Shown: positions 25,766 to 37,698 of the stretch, in pieces
How the letters are laid out: the number at the start of each line of letters is the position of its first letter
Numbering within the stretch: position 1 is the first letter of the stretch
DNA from: Hippasteria phrygiana
Taxonomy: Eukaryota; Echinodermata; Asteroidea; Valvatida; Goniasteridae
Direction: 5' to 3'
Assembly: GCA_037893225.1 (NCBI GenBank)
Contig: JAZGUH010000491.1
Location: 310,001-374,000, forward strand
Length of the DNA stretch: 64,000 nt
The notes under the pieces: generated by a model
Told to the model about the DNA's origin: nothing
What the model saw: only the letters and a program-made list of their open reading frames with translations
Databases searched by the model: none
Program-made: the position numbers and the translations under genes

Positions 25766-26172
25766 AAGCTGCGTTCGCATTGGACTAAGTATTGTCAAAA
25801 GTTACCGTGCGAGATTGTTAACTTTCCACTGTGGTAATTCTTCTGTGCGTCTGCACTTGGATTTATACACGGCTTGGCCACGTAAACTTTGCAGTGGTCA
25901 AACACGGAAAGCACGTGATCAAAATGCACGTTTTACATTACAGTGGCTGTCCGCACTGGACTTTTCAGCGATGTAAAACTGTCACGTAACTCTTCCGCTA
26001 CACGGTTGCATGGCTCTGTAAAAGTTTCCTCTGTGGAAAGATAAACGGACAACCGACGATAGACACTTGACCATTTGGAAAGTTTACCGGCTGTCCGCAC
26101 TGGACTTAATTTGGTCAAGTTGACAACAGTCTCCGTACGTTTTACCAAAAAAAGTCCAATGCGGACACGGCT
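25766..26172. mobile_element. Inverted-repeat element, GCGTTCGCATTGGAC ends
   Basis: AAGCTGCGTTCGCATTGGAC and, reversed, AAGCCGTGTCCGCATTGGAC. The words TGTCCGCACTGGACTT recur inside. Possibly PIF/Harbinger-like; the duplication was not resolved. Confidence 0.65.
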
Positions 26173-28204
26173 TATGATGGTGTATCTGGGCATGATGCTG
26201 ACTATCTGTAGCTGATGACAGTCATGACATCAATAAGTACTCTTATGCCATAGCTTTTGACCACACTGACTTCAGAGCTGATGAAGATATTGTTGTGTTT
26301 CTCAGTACCTAATGTTTCATTGGCCGTTATATTTATGTGCATACGTGTTCAGGTTTTCTTTAATTTTGGTCAAAAAAAACCAAAGCACTGGGCAGATGCG
26401 GTGTAACTGGAGATGTCATATGTGAATCTTGATGGGAAAGTGAAAATAGTCCTGTGCTCGTTAGGAAATGAGGCCGCTGTAACAATGCCACTTTGGGGAG
26501 TACAAACATAAGTATCGAATACGTTTCATATTTGGATTACATCTTTACGATTGTTCATTTTAAGTACAGGCATGGTTATACGTGAAATCATGGCTGTTTG
26601 CCCCTCCAAAATGGCATCATTGCAGGCCCTCATTTACTCAAATAAATCGTCTATTTACATTACTGCTAAGTACTGATCTCAGTGAAAAAGAAATCTGATT
26701 AGATCATTGGCCATTGTGCTCTGTACAAACAACTGAAGCCAGCAGCCAGCATTCCCATTGTATGGGGGAATTTCCATATCAACAGAGTGATTAATGTGTA
26801 CCATTGAGAAGGGGATGTAAGTAGACCCGGTGACATGGTTGGCAGATATATTATTTTGAGAGTGGTAAGATGGAGGATGGTGGCTTCAACTTGAGCAGCC
26901 AATGAGCTATCGAGATTTTTTTTACATGAGATTGGTGCTGCTAATTCAGGGATTGAAGTTAGTTTCAAAACTGCTGGTCACATCAACTAAGGGGGAAATG
27001 GAATGTAAATGGAGGGTTAACTGTGAGGTACCCTTTAAAACCTTTCATTACTGTGGAGTTGAACCCCTTCCTTAATTCTGCATTTCCCCCTAACTCAGTT
27101 CAGTAACATTTGTACTTCTACAAAATTCCTTATGTACTGTCAAAAATATGTTGGTGGTGGATGGTAATTTCTCTCTACTTTCCCAGGGTTTTGGCCATTA
27201 TAATCTGTAAGGGATCATTTCATATTGTCTGACAGCGGTATCACTTTCTTTTTTGCAGTACCAGTATTAACGCCCAGCTGGCTGATATAATGAACTCATT
27301 CTATACAGGTTACTGCACACTGATTTCATTGCAGCATCACTAATCCATTGGCTTTCTGGCTAATTCATCTCGGTGGACAGTGGGGAATTAAAATGTTCCA
27401 AGTCAGAGCTTTTAAACATTCATTGCAGCAAGACCTCCACTAATAGGGCTCTTCATCTATGGTCTGACCGCTACAAACTATAATTTTTTGACAAGCCGAC
27501 TGGGCTTTAAATGAGCCCCAAGCTCCAGTTTTGACCTCATGGTTATTCAGTTATTCCCATTTATCAGGTAGGTTTGAGGTAAGGAATGTGGCGCCGAAAA
27601 GTAAAACAGCGGTACCGCAATCGATACCGCATCTGGACAATATGAAATGCTCCCTAATGCTTTCCTTCCTGTTACACAGTAATTTTTTTAAAAATGCCAT
27701 CTACCAGCTATGCAGATTTGTGTCTCGTGTAACTCTTACAGTTCATGCACATGCATTGTTACATTCAAATGATTTTCAGTGAGCCAGGCAGTGTTTTATA
27801 TTGATAGGTTTAAAGGGCAGGTATCATGCATTTGGTTGAAGAAAAAATAACAGCATTGTGGCTAGGTGCATGTAGACAGTGATATTGGTAAACATCTTTA
27901 AAAGTTTAGTGGGCAGAGACAAATGACTGAATAAGCTTCAACGAAATTTCGAAAGAAGTGCAATCATGCACATGCAGGGACGGTTCAGGTTAATATCTGC
28001 AATCGGGATTTGAATGCCGATTCGGTAGCGTTGAATACAGTGTGTGAAGAGCTACATGTACAATGTACAAAACCAAAATGGCGGATGGGATTTTTTATTG
28101 ATAACTGCATTCGTGAAAAAGCAGTATGGTATGGATCCCGTAACGGTATACAAGATTAGTCACAGATTTTTGTGGCATTCACTGGCTAAGCCCTTAGAGC
28201 TCTA
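26173..28204. other. Intergenic, no gene seen
   Basis: Low-copy DNA. 27417-27560 is an inverted copy of 59787-59935 (GACCTCCACTAATAG...TTGACCTCATG), so it belongs to an unnamed repeat family. Confidence 0.4.
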
Positions 28205-29495
28205 GGGTGGATTGTAATACTACAGTCTTAGCCAGTCTGTTATTAGCCGGCTATCGCTCTTAGACGGTCTTGGATAAGATGCTAAACTTAGCCCATTGCA
28301 ATAAGCCGATCTTTACTAAGCCTGCAGGGAGTACGAACAAACGCTTTATGGTTACCACGATAGGGCAGATGGTGGTGCGCTTTGCAAAACATAACTCAGT
28401 AAATATACCGGTACCCACTAGTTAATTCGTAGCACTACGTTTATTAGCTATATATATTTTATACTGCATGGTTCTTATTCATCTGATTCAAATCACACGA
28501 AATCAAATCTGTCAAAATCGCAAGATTGATCATTAAGGAAATCTGTATTTACGATACAACTCTGTGTCGTCATATTTATCTAAAGGGTCTGAAAAATCCT
28601 TTCTTGATGCAGTGCTCTTCAATGTAAATCATTAATAACTATCAACTGAAAAGCCATTCTTGGGATCAATTCAAGAGTACAAATATTTCAATATCAATTT
28701 GCATCTAATAGAAGAAAATCATGCCCAGCTAAACTTACAGACCGCCCACATTGCCTTCAAATGTCATGAAATTTTGCTGTTTGGAAATGTTCCTTATCTT
28801 TTATATAAGAGTTGTTCATACAAACAAAACCATATAATGTGTTGTAATTATGAGTAGTGATTACAAAACAAAAAATTTGCCTCTGACCCCTGACATCAGA
28901 CCCGCGAAACATAGACTTATAGTAAATACCACTGTCTAAATAATGCGCAAAATACGCTGTAAGAGTCTTTAGGCTGGCGCCGCAGCCAGTGGCCTTGTAA
29001 ACCTATCAGATGATCGCCAGGTACCATTCTCTACCTCTCGACACATATTGCCAGTGCTGCGCGCTGTGCCACAGTACATCAATATGGATCAACAGAACGT
29101 GCTTCAACCAGCTGCGACTGGAAATACGACTGGTGAACACGGTCCGCCATTTTGTGGAGTAAACAATTTGGTTCTACAAAATGGCGGACTGTTATTTGTC
29201 ACGAAATTAAACAAAAACCACGCAATTTGAAGGGATAGTTATGTGAATCTTTATATTCTACTTTTAAAAAAGCTTCCCAACCATATCCATTTCAGTTTTA
29301 TAGCCCAAATTGCAAAATCCAAAGCAATGTGTCCCTTTAAGCCAGCCCAACCCAGGCTAACTACTTTAAGACTGTCTAAACACTTAGACCGTGTCATTGC
29401 AATGGTGTTACTTATAGACTGTCTGACAGACAGAGCTTTAAGACCGGCTAATGGGCATAGACAGCTTTAGGACCACTTATTGCAATCCGCCCCTG
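28205..29495. mobile_element. Candidate 1.3-kb inverted-repeat element
   Basis: GGGTGGATTGTAATACTACA at the left resembles the reverse of TAGGACCACTTATTGCAATC at the right. TTAGCC/AAGCC and GTCTTA words recur near both ends. The interior has no transposase. The boundaries are tentative. Confidence 0.4.
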
Positions 29496-30934
29496 ATGAG
29501 TTCGTAGATTGTTGTTTCCTTGGGGTATGTATTTAAATTGAGAAAGACCTATTTTATACCAGTAATGTTACCACTGGGAAAAGCATTAGACCTTACAACA
29601 TGAACACATGCTGCTGTTGTCGATGAAACATGGACGATGAAACTTTAATACTCCCGGAAGAAAAAGCAGTCAGGAAATTTTGATACCAAGATACTATAAT
29701 ATTTTAGTGTGAAAAGTAAGATAAAGAAGTTTTTGATATCAGTCTGAAATGTTTTGGTTTTGTTTGGACATTGTTTCCAAGAATTTAACTGGAAATAAGA
29801 CAGTTGTCGTAGTTTTATGTAGTGCTGAAGGAGATGCAGCGATTGCTTAGGAAGTTTTGTTCCCTCTTCGCAGTAGACTTTTTTAAAAATCACTTTTTCT
29901 TTTCTTTAAAGTGCACTTTTTCTTCTAGTGATGCCAGTGTGCCACTGATTTTTTGAGCTTACTGCTGAACCTCAGACAGATTTGCAGGACAAAGTTCCGT
30001 GTCTGTGATGAGGTAAAACATGCTTTTGTAATGGAAAAGAAAAGATTAAAATGCGACAAGATGGTTGCTTAAATGGATTTGAAAGTGTAAGTTACAGTTA
30101 GACCGTATGGTGGTGAGTTTGGGAAATATGTGTGTGTCATACATGTATGTAGAGCAAAGCTTAGGTTTTGTACAAAATGGACGAATGTTCCCTCATGTAA
30201 AGTACAAGAGATCGGAAGAAGAGGAATGTAGATATTGTCAGTGTACATTTTTTTTTCTAAGTGTAAAGAGTTTTGAAAAGAAAGTTGTGGGAAGTTGTCA
30301 GTCGAAGGGACTTTGGACAGCTGAAGAGCATCACTTGGTACCAAGCCAAGAATTTTCATGTGTAACCGGAGTCTCTTACCGTTGCCACGATTCAGCTATC
30401 AGCAATAACGTGGGGAATAGATGTTGTCCGGCTGTGAGCCAGGTTGGAGCTATCGGATAAAAATGTCACAGGCTGGGGTTATTTTCAAGATCTTGGCTTT
30501 GAATGTTCAACTTATTAATGGGAGACTTTGAGGGTTGAAAATGCAGACTCTTCCACCTACCAGGGGCTGGGTTCATAAAGTTGCTTACGACACAGTTTTG
30601 CCAAGCACAGAAAATATTTGTCTAGCGAAAACAGGTCACCAGCCAAAAGTGCCATGCGATATGCATTGCTGTTGACTGGTTTTTAGGGAATTTTTACTCG
30701 GCACATAAAATTTGCTAAGCAATATTTTATGCAATTAGCGGCTCCAGGAAATCTGGCTCTGGGGGCTAAAGCTTCTGGCTAAAAGCTTCCGAACATTTAG
30801 TTCAACTCAAATCAATACTTTGCCCAGTCCAGATTAGTACCACTTGGCTGCTATGAAAATTACACATTTTTTGAAGATTTATGGGGTAACCCACCTACAG
30901 TTTCTTTACCAATATGTCTGGCATTCGAAAGCAC
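29496..30934. other. Intergenic, no gene seen
   Basis: Low-copy, T-rich. The 117-codon open frame at 30107-30460 shows no recognisable motif. Confidence 0.35.
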
Positions 30935-31259
30935 TTGGGGTGAGATTTGTCAGGATTTTTCCTGATTTCAAGATTTCTTGTCATGATTTTTACTGATTTC
31001 AGATAAAAAAAAAAGAATCTCTTGTGAAATCTTGAATTCCTGAGGTGTTGTCCTAAAGGTGTTTTCACCTGTAAAAGTGGATATAGACCAATAGAAATGG
31101 TTATTTAACACCTTGGGCACGGTAACAGCGGCCAATGGCATCACCTGGCCTGGTGGCACTTTTTTTTGTACGCAAGGGGTTTTAAGGGGGTGCCTTTAGG
31201 CGACCCCCAGACACTGCAGATTTTGTGGATTTTTCATTTTTCAGCCAATCTCACTCCTG
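30935..31259 (+). mobile_element. CAGGGGTGAGATT miniature element with insertion
   Basis: Left end TTGGGGTGAGATTTGTCAGG and right end CAGCCAATCTCACTCCTG. A fragment of the GCCATATGGCG/TTAA family (CAATGGCATCACCTGGCCTG) is inserted at 31107-31182. Confidence 0.75.
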
Positions 31260-33101
31260 AACACTTGTGCTTGAGAATGATTGAACAATAAAAATGACCG
31301 GATAGTCAGCTGCTACCTCTCGAAAGCTTCTCACTGGATAGCATCTATTCCCTGCTGTGGTGAGGAGAGATAGCAAAATTGGCAATGAGCATAACGAGGT
31401 GTGATGAGGTAACACAGAAAATGAGTTACGTGCTTGGAAAGGAAATGTATGGATTGCCGATTGTAAAATAAGACTGTAAGAAACTGTAATTGTAGAGAGT
31501 TTCACAAAATCTTACGATTTGTGAGTTTGTACCGTGCTCCAGCAGGAGTATTCAAGGAAAATAGATTTGTTTGTTTTTTCTATAAAACGATGGAAAGTAG
31601 TTTACAGTTGATGCGTTGGTTCGGTTACGTTTGTCGATGATTTGTAAATTTGTAGAGGAAAAGGGCTGTACACTGTATTTTTTTCTTTCTTTCTATTTTT
31701 GCTACTTGAATTAATGCTGTAAGTATAGAGCTGCTTTTTGGTTCTTTGCTTTGGTTTCATGCAATCCATTTAATTGTTTCACTGCTGCTGTTTTGCAAAA
31801 TCAAATACAGCAATATTTGAAGGCAGCGTTGGTTTGGCGAGTCTCGGTCAGATGGACATATTATGGTTTGTCAGTCATTTTCTTGTCACTGAACTCTGAC
31901 ACAGTTTTCAATATTTATATATATTGACTGCAAAAAAAAAAGTAACTTTTTTTGTTTGTTTACTAATTGTTATTTTTTTAATGCGAGTGACGGAACTGTT
32001 GCCAGTCCCGGCAGATCCATTGGGCTGTTTCAATCCTCCGTGCATGTGAACTCGGAACGTTTGTACTTTTTGGTTTATGTAAAATGCAAGAAGTTGCTGC
32101 GACTTTTTAAACTGTTTTGCAGAATTCCATTTCTTACAACTTATACTAGCAAGGTAAAGCCCACACGGTGGGAATGTCGAGAACGATAAATATACACATA
32201 AACAATAAGCATTATTCTGCAAATATCTGCCCAACACATTTCCCCATTCAGTGGGATTGTCTGTGTTTTTATGTTTAAAAGGAAATTTCTCAGGCCGTGA
32301 TAAAAATAAGGAATATTTTACTGAAACATAAATTGTAGGAGTGATTTTGCCAGACGAAAAATGTGAGTTTAGGAATTTGTTACCAATGCATCAATAAAAC
32401 GGGGGCTCTACTTGCAATTAAACTAGGCTTAGCTGTGGAACAATCTCAGGAAATTTTGCATCCAAAATGGGGATATGTAGAAGGAATTATGTAGAAACAC
32501 TAGGGGTTATTTCATTGAGCTGACAAGCACACAAAATTGCTTAACACCAAAAGTCCTCCAGTCAATAAAAACAGGTTATTTTTACCAGTCAAAATTCCCA
32601 TGTCATTTTCATGCTGAATACCAGTCACAAGCAATATACATCGCATAGAAGTTTGGTTGGCAACCCTGTTTTTTTTTGCCGAGGAGAACTTGTCATACTA
32701 AGTAAATTGTTGTGCTAAGAAGCTCATGAAATTGGCTACTGGTTCAATGGCTTCTCTGGGAAAGATTCTCAGCACTGGTAGCTTTGTGAGAATGCTCGTA
32801 TTCTTGAAAATTTGCGTTTCAAAGCTGCACCATTTGCAATTTCTGTACTGGAACATTGCCTTCCTATAAATCAAAGGGAAACACTATAGGCCTACTGTGT
32901 ACACGGTTCTCTGCAATAGCCAGAATCGCTTGTCATGTAGAGGTTGCTCTGGACTAAGCTGTGTCCAATATTTAGTCACATGCATGGAGGTTTGTACAGC
33001 CCATATATGATTGTGTTTAAAGGAGCCTTGCAGGCAGGAAAAAACATTCGTCCTAAGATTGCTAAGATTGGAAAGATCGTTCAAAAGTAGAATATAATAA
33101 T
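31260..33101. other. Intergenic, no gene seen
   Basis: Low-copy, AT-rich sequence. Nothing recognised. Confidence 0.35.
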
Positions 33102-33241
33102 GTGCACGACCATCCCTTGAAAATGTTTGTCTAAAAATCATTGAAGAAACAAGTACTGGTTACCAAACATTCGTTCCCAAAAATATTTTCGTCAATGATT
33201 TTCAGACGAACGACACATTTTCAAGGGGTGGTTGTGCACAG
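33102..33241. repeat. Foldback repeat
   Basis: GTGCACGACCATCCCTTGAA at the left is the reverse of TTTTCAAGGGGTGGTTGTGC at the right. The arms are about 45 bp and imperfect, around CAATGATTTTCAGACGAA words. Confidence 0.65.
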
Positions 33242-34125
33242 TATATTCTGCATTGTTGACGTTCTTTCTATCAATGGTCATTTCAGGATGAATGCTTTTT
33301 TAATAGCCCAGTTCAGTGCTTCTGAGGCAATGCGTCCTTGTAGTTGTTACATATAGCCAAACCAATGCAACGGCCAATATGTACTGTCACTGTATACATT
33401 GGATGGACGATCGCAGTTGTTCCTTCTGTACTACCGTGGATAAGAGTTCTGCCCACATAAAAAATTAAAAGTTTTATTTGAGATTTTAGATATAAATAAC
33501 AATTCATATTTGTTGGCAATAAAAAAAGATTTTTGATAAAAGCTCCAATGAGGAAAGTTTGTCATTTCAAACGACTTCAAGACATCTAGTTGGAAAACTT
33601 GCAAGTGAAGTTTGAATGATACATGGAGCTTTCTACACGCAAGTTGAGAAATGGTCACAGAAATGAATCAAACTGTGGAAACTCTTTTGCTAGAGATAAA
33701 CAAAGTGGGCAAAAAACTAGTCTTGTGGACAAGCCTATAAAATTGATGTATTACAGATAGTCTGACATTCATAAACATTCCAATTTGAACTGAAGAATTC
33801 TCTTCTTTTTTTCATACAGAAAGTGCATTTTTTTGTGGCGGGTAATAAAACGTGGTAACACGTAGTGTGATCTCGGTGATTAGGTTTTTGTTATATCATT
33901 TGAGTTGTAAGAAGTGTAGAGTAGTAAGATTTTTGTCAGGTAATTTTTGAAGTTGAGTTTTTGTTTATAGACCGTTTGGTTAATACTTTGTTCTTTGTGA
34001 GTGTGTTATTTCAAGTGACTTGATTTTTTTTTCCGGGTGATTTCTTTAGCTTGTCAAATTGAAGATGATTCCTGGATGGTGTCAAATACTGATGTTATTA
34101 AACATCAACTGGATTTTTTTTTAGA

Positions 34126-34502
34126 GGATGTCGATTGCTGAGAGAAGTCTGTGTCAATTTGTATTTTTATGTATATTGCGTATTGTAAAACTAAACAGCA
34201 AATTATTTCTTCCGCTGGTGCCATTTGTCTAAAAGTTGTCGCTGTGGGCAGCAAAAAAATCTGACGTCATAACACGAATTCCCCTTTTATGTCTAGTGCT
34301 AGACACAAAAGGTGCAAGGTTTTATGTCAGATTTGTTTTCTGCCCGCAGCGACGACTTTCAGACAAACAGCACCAGCGGGCTATGCTATACGCTAAAGGG
34401 GTCTTGATAAAAATACCTATCAGAAGTCAGTTTTATTTTACAATACGCAGTACATAAAAACTACAAAATAACCCAGACTTCTCTCAGCAATCAAATCCTC
34501 TT
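34126..34502. mobile_element. Foldback element, ~380 bp
   Basis: Long imperfect palindrome. GATGTCGATTGCTGAGAGAA mirrors CTTCTCTCAGCAATCAAATC, and GCTGGTGCCATTTGTCTAAA mirrors CAGACAAACAGCACCAGCGG. The loop is near 34285-34300 (GTCTAGTGCTAGAC). Confidence 0.75.
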
Positions 34503-36209
34503 TAAATTTGGAAAAATTTACCTCAAAAAAAAAATCATTGCATTTTACTAATTTTTTAAACGAGGGACAAATATCTTCCATTCTGGAAAGGTGCCACCTT
34601 TAAAATTATGTAAATTTCCTGTAACAGTTTGTTCCAAGTATCGCCTGCATCACCCAATTCACCTGTGTCCACTTCTTAAGTGTCAGGTTCATAGTTTTTG
34701 TGTTTCTAATTTGTGTGCTTTGGGTTTTTTCCTCAGGGGTCTAATTTAGAATAGCGTTGTGGGAAGAAATCCTCTTAAGCCCTTATTTTTGTGGGCGACA
34801 AAATACGAAAGTAGACACTAACTGTTGAATGGGTCCTTTTCCTCACATACGCCACACTGTGTGTTATGGGGTATTACAAGTTGTAGTCATGTTATCACTT
34901 GTAAAATGATATTGCCTAATACTTTTAGCACCGCTTACATGACATATTATCCGACTGTATCTGCAAAAATTGTAACATGATATTTCTTGTCTTTTATGGT
35001 TGTTTCTGTCCAAAAAAATAATAATTCTGTCATTACAATAATGTCCACCCAGACTTGTATTCGACTTTGGAATTCCAACCAGTAACCAATTAATGGAAAT
35101 AGTTGAGATAGTTTGTAATAACCCTTACAATAACAGTTATGATAATCAGCTGCATTGTTACTAACACAAATCAGGAATTTCGACCACTTTTTACAAAACC
35201 AGACAAAACGGGACAAAAGTCATAATTGTAATGATGATGTGCAATACAGCCGTACTGAACAAATGGGTCCAAGACATTCATTTGGAAGTTGAAATTTTAA
35301 TATTTCAGAAATGTCCACATAACGGCAGTATAAAGGGTACATGTACTGCTAGTCAACATGTTTATGTTTAACAGTGTAAAAGAATTCATAGTTGTTTTTG
35401 TTTTTTCGTATTGAGTTTTGACCAAGCATAAGATCAAGTTGTGATTTGTGAATTTACGAGGATGGATGCGTAACATGATTTAATTTCTTGTCTGTGTTTT
35501 CTATTTATTTTGTGTAGACTTTTGACAGACTGTAGAGTTTTAAAGAGTAAAGATGACACTTATTTAGGGGGACTGTGTTTATTGCCACCATCCCAACTAT
35601 GCATTTTTCTTGAAAAGTTGTGATGTTATATTAAGCATATTTATCTTGGTAATTCATGATAACTTGTTCAGACGTTGTGTTGTGGAATAAGGGTCTGTGG
35701 CTTTATTTATTGTACTTAAGTTGCACCCCCCTTTCCCCATTGAATTTTTGAGATTTTTTTTTTGTTTTCTTCCCTGTTGAGTTTGGGAGAATAAAGTTTT
35801 TAAAGATGTTGCAAGATAGGTTTGTATGTCCGTTTTATTTTATGGACTTATCCCTTTGTATCATGGAAACGGACCTCTATTAAAAAATTAATATCCTGTA
35901 CATTACAAGTATTTTCAAACACCAAACTGGGAAATCAATCGACTGAGCAAACCACACATTGAGCAAAGCAACAGAATGAGCAAAACCACAGACTGAACAA
36001 AGCCACAGAATGAGCAAACCCACAGACTGTTTGAGCCACAGGCTGAGCAGTCAGACTAAGCAAGCTACACATTGTATTGAAAGCCACAGACCAGAGCAAA
36101 TTTCATTAGAATAAATACCAAAATTTTGAAATTCTAATTTTTGAATTGCTAATTTCAAAGCAACATTCAAATCAACAAAACCCCCACGTGTCCAAGTTGT
36201 ACATGTATA
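34503..36209. other. Intergenic, no gene seen
   Basis: AT-rich sequence. An AATAAA followed by a T-rich stretch at 35790-35795 could be a distal poly(A) signal. At 35944-36065 there is a degenerate ~19-bp tandem repeat (GAGCAAAACCACAGACTGA). Confidence 0.4.
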
Positions 36210-36399
36210 GAGTACCGAAGTCTAACGTCAGTTGGCACGACAACTGGCTCTAACCAAATTGAGATTTCGACTGTTCCTTTGTTATTAACAAAGGAACAGT
36301 CGAAATCTCAATTTAGTCATGCAAACACATCGACACAAAATAATTAAAATATTCTGGTTCCAAACATTGCATTGACGTCGTCACTTCGGTACTCTATTA
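36210..36399. mobile_element. Inverted-repeat element with inner hairpin
   Basis: AGAGTACCGAAGT at the left and ACTTCGGTACTCT at the right bound about 190 bp. Inside, AAATTGAGATTTCGACTGTT and its reverse make a near-perfect hairpin with loop TGTTATTAACA (36260-36316). Confidence 0.75.
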
Positions 36400-37500
36400 G
36401 GCCAAGTAAAAAAAAAAAAAAACATGTTTAGCGTCTCGTGCTTTTTTTTTTAAAGGAAGGAGGGCTTTTTATTTTATTTTTCAAGATGGCCACCATTCCT
36501 TTTTAAATTCCTGACAACCGTAGGTTTTTCGACTGTTCAACAATACAAAAAAGCAGAGACATGGTGGACAAGAGAATTGAACATGTTTACAGTGGTTTCA
36601 ATAGTTTTAGTAAGCTTGTATTTTATTTTCTGATGGGATCGGTTGACATTTTGGGGGTTTTTCCACCTCATTTCCACTTAGCAGGCTGGACGCCAAACAT
36701 GTTTTTGTTTTACTTCGCCTTACATGACACCCTTTATTTCTCAAGTTTTTGTGCAGACGACAGTATGGATTACACGGTACATATACATGTACCGGGTTTG
36801 TAAGGTACTTGCATTGTTCTATTTCTCATTGATGGTATTCTCAAAGTCCAACTTGTGTATGCCCCTTTGACTTGTAGTGCATACAAATCCAACCATTCTG
36901 GCAAAAATTTGGCACAGAAAAATAACACGGACTCTGCCAGTTTTTATAGAAATCATCCACACTATTATTGTAAACAGAGAGAGCCTTGTAGAATGTCAAC
37001 TCACAACAGAACAACAACAAAGTCTTCAAACGTTTATAATTACAATATCAAAGGTCAAAGACGTAAGACGGACAATATCAACAAACTTTCAAGATAAAAT
37101 ACCTGCGTACGAAGTTGCAAATCTACACGATTTCACTTGAAATACTTCAGTATTTTTTATAAATCAGCAAATTTCATACATGGCCGTTTGAACTTCCGAA
37201 ATGCCACTTTTATTCTTAGGTTGACCATTTGAACTTTGTCATAAAATATCTTTGTGGAACAACAATTCTTGTATTGGGTGAAGGCATTTGACAGCCACAG
37301 ATGTACCATGTTAAGGCTTTTAAGAGAAATACAAAAACTGAAAAAGCGGTTATGTACTTCAAAATATACACAACTATAGTATGTCCTTATCTTGGGAGAA
37401 GGGTTTGGGTGGTTGGGGGGGGGGGGGGGGACTAGAACATATTTAGTCACACTGTAATTGCAGAGTACAATATAAATTAGTTCCAACTGTTGCAATCATC
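36400..37500. other. Intergenic, no gene seen
   Basis: Low-copy, with A- and T-runs and a G-run at 37417-37431. No gene recognised. Confidence 0.35.
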
Positions 37501-37690
37501 CAGAGATATATTCAAGTCCATCACAAGTCCCTGCAAGTCCACCACAAGCCCTCCAGTCCTAATTCCAATCACAAGCTATTCAAATGAGCTTTGACAAAGG
37601 CATTCCTTTGTCATTGTTCATCCAGTTACTTGTGACCAGCTTTATGACTGGACTTGTGAAAGGACTTGCAGGGACTCTAATACAACTCTG
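37501..37690. mobile_element. hAT miniature element, CAAGTCC type
   Basis: Ends CAGAGATATATTCAAGTCC and, reversed, CAGAGTTGTATTAGAGTCC. A perfect 8-bp duplication CAATCATC flanks it (37493-37500 and 37691-37698). The interior is nearly the same as 766-977. Confidence 0.92.
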
Positions 37691-37698
37691 CAATCATC

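Noticed and set aside
30107..30460. A 117-codon coding exon in the intergenic interval
   Set aside because: The composition follows the AT-rich background and no family motif or supporting splice site was seen.
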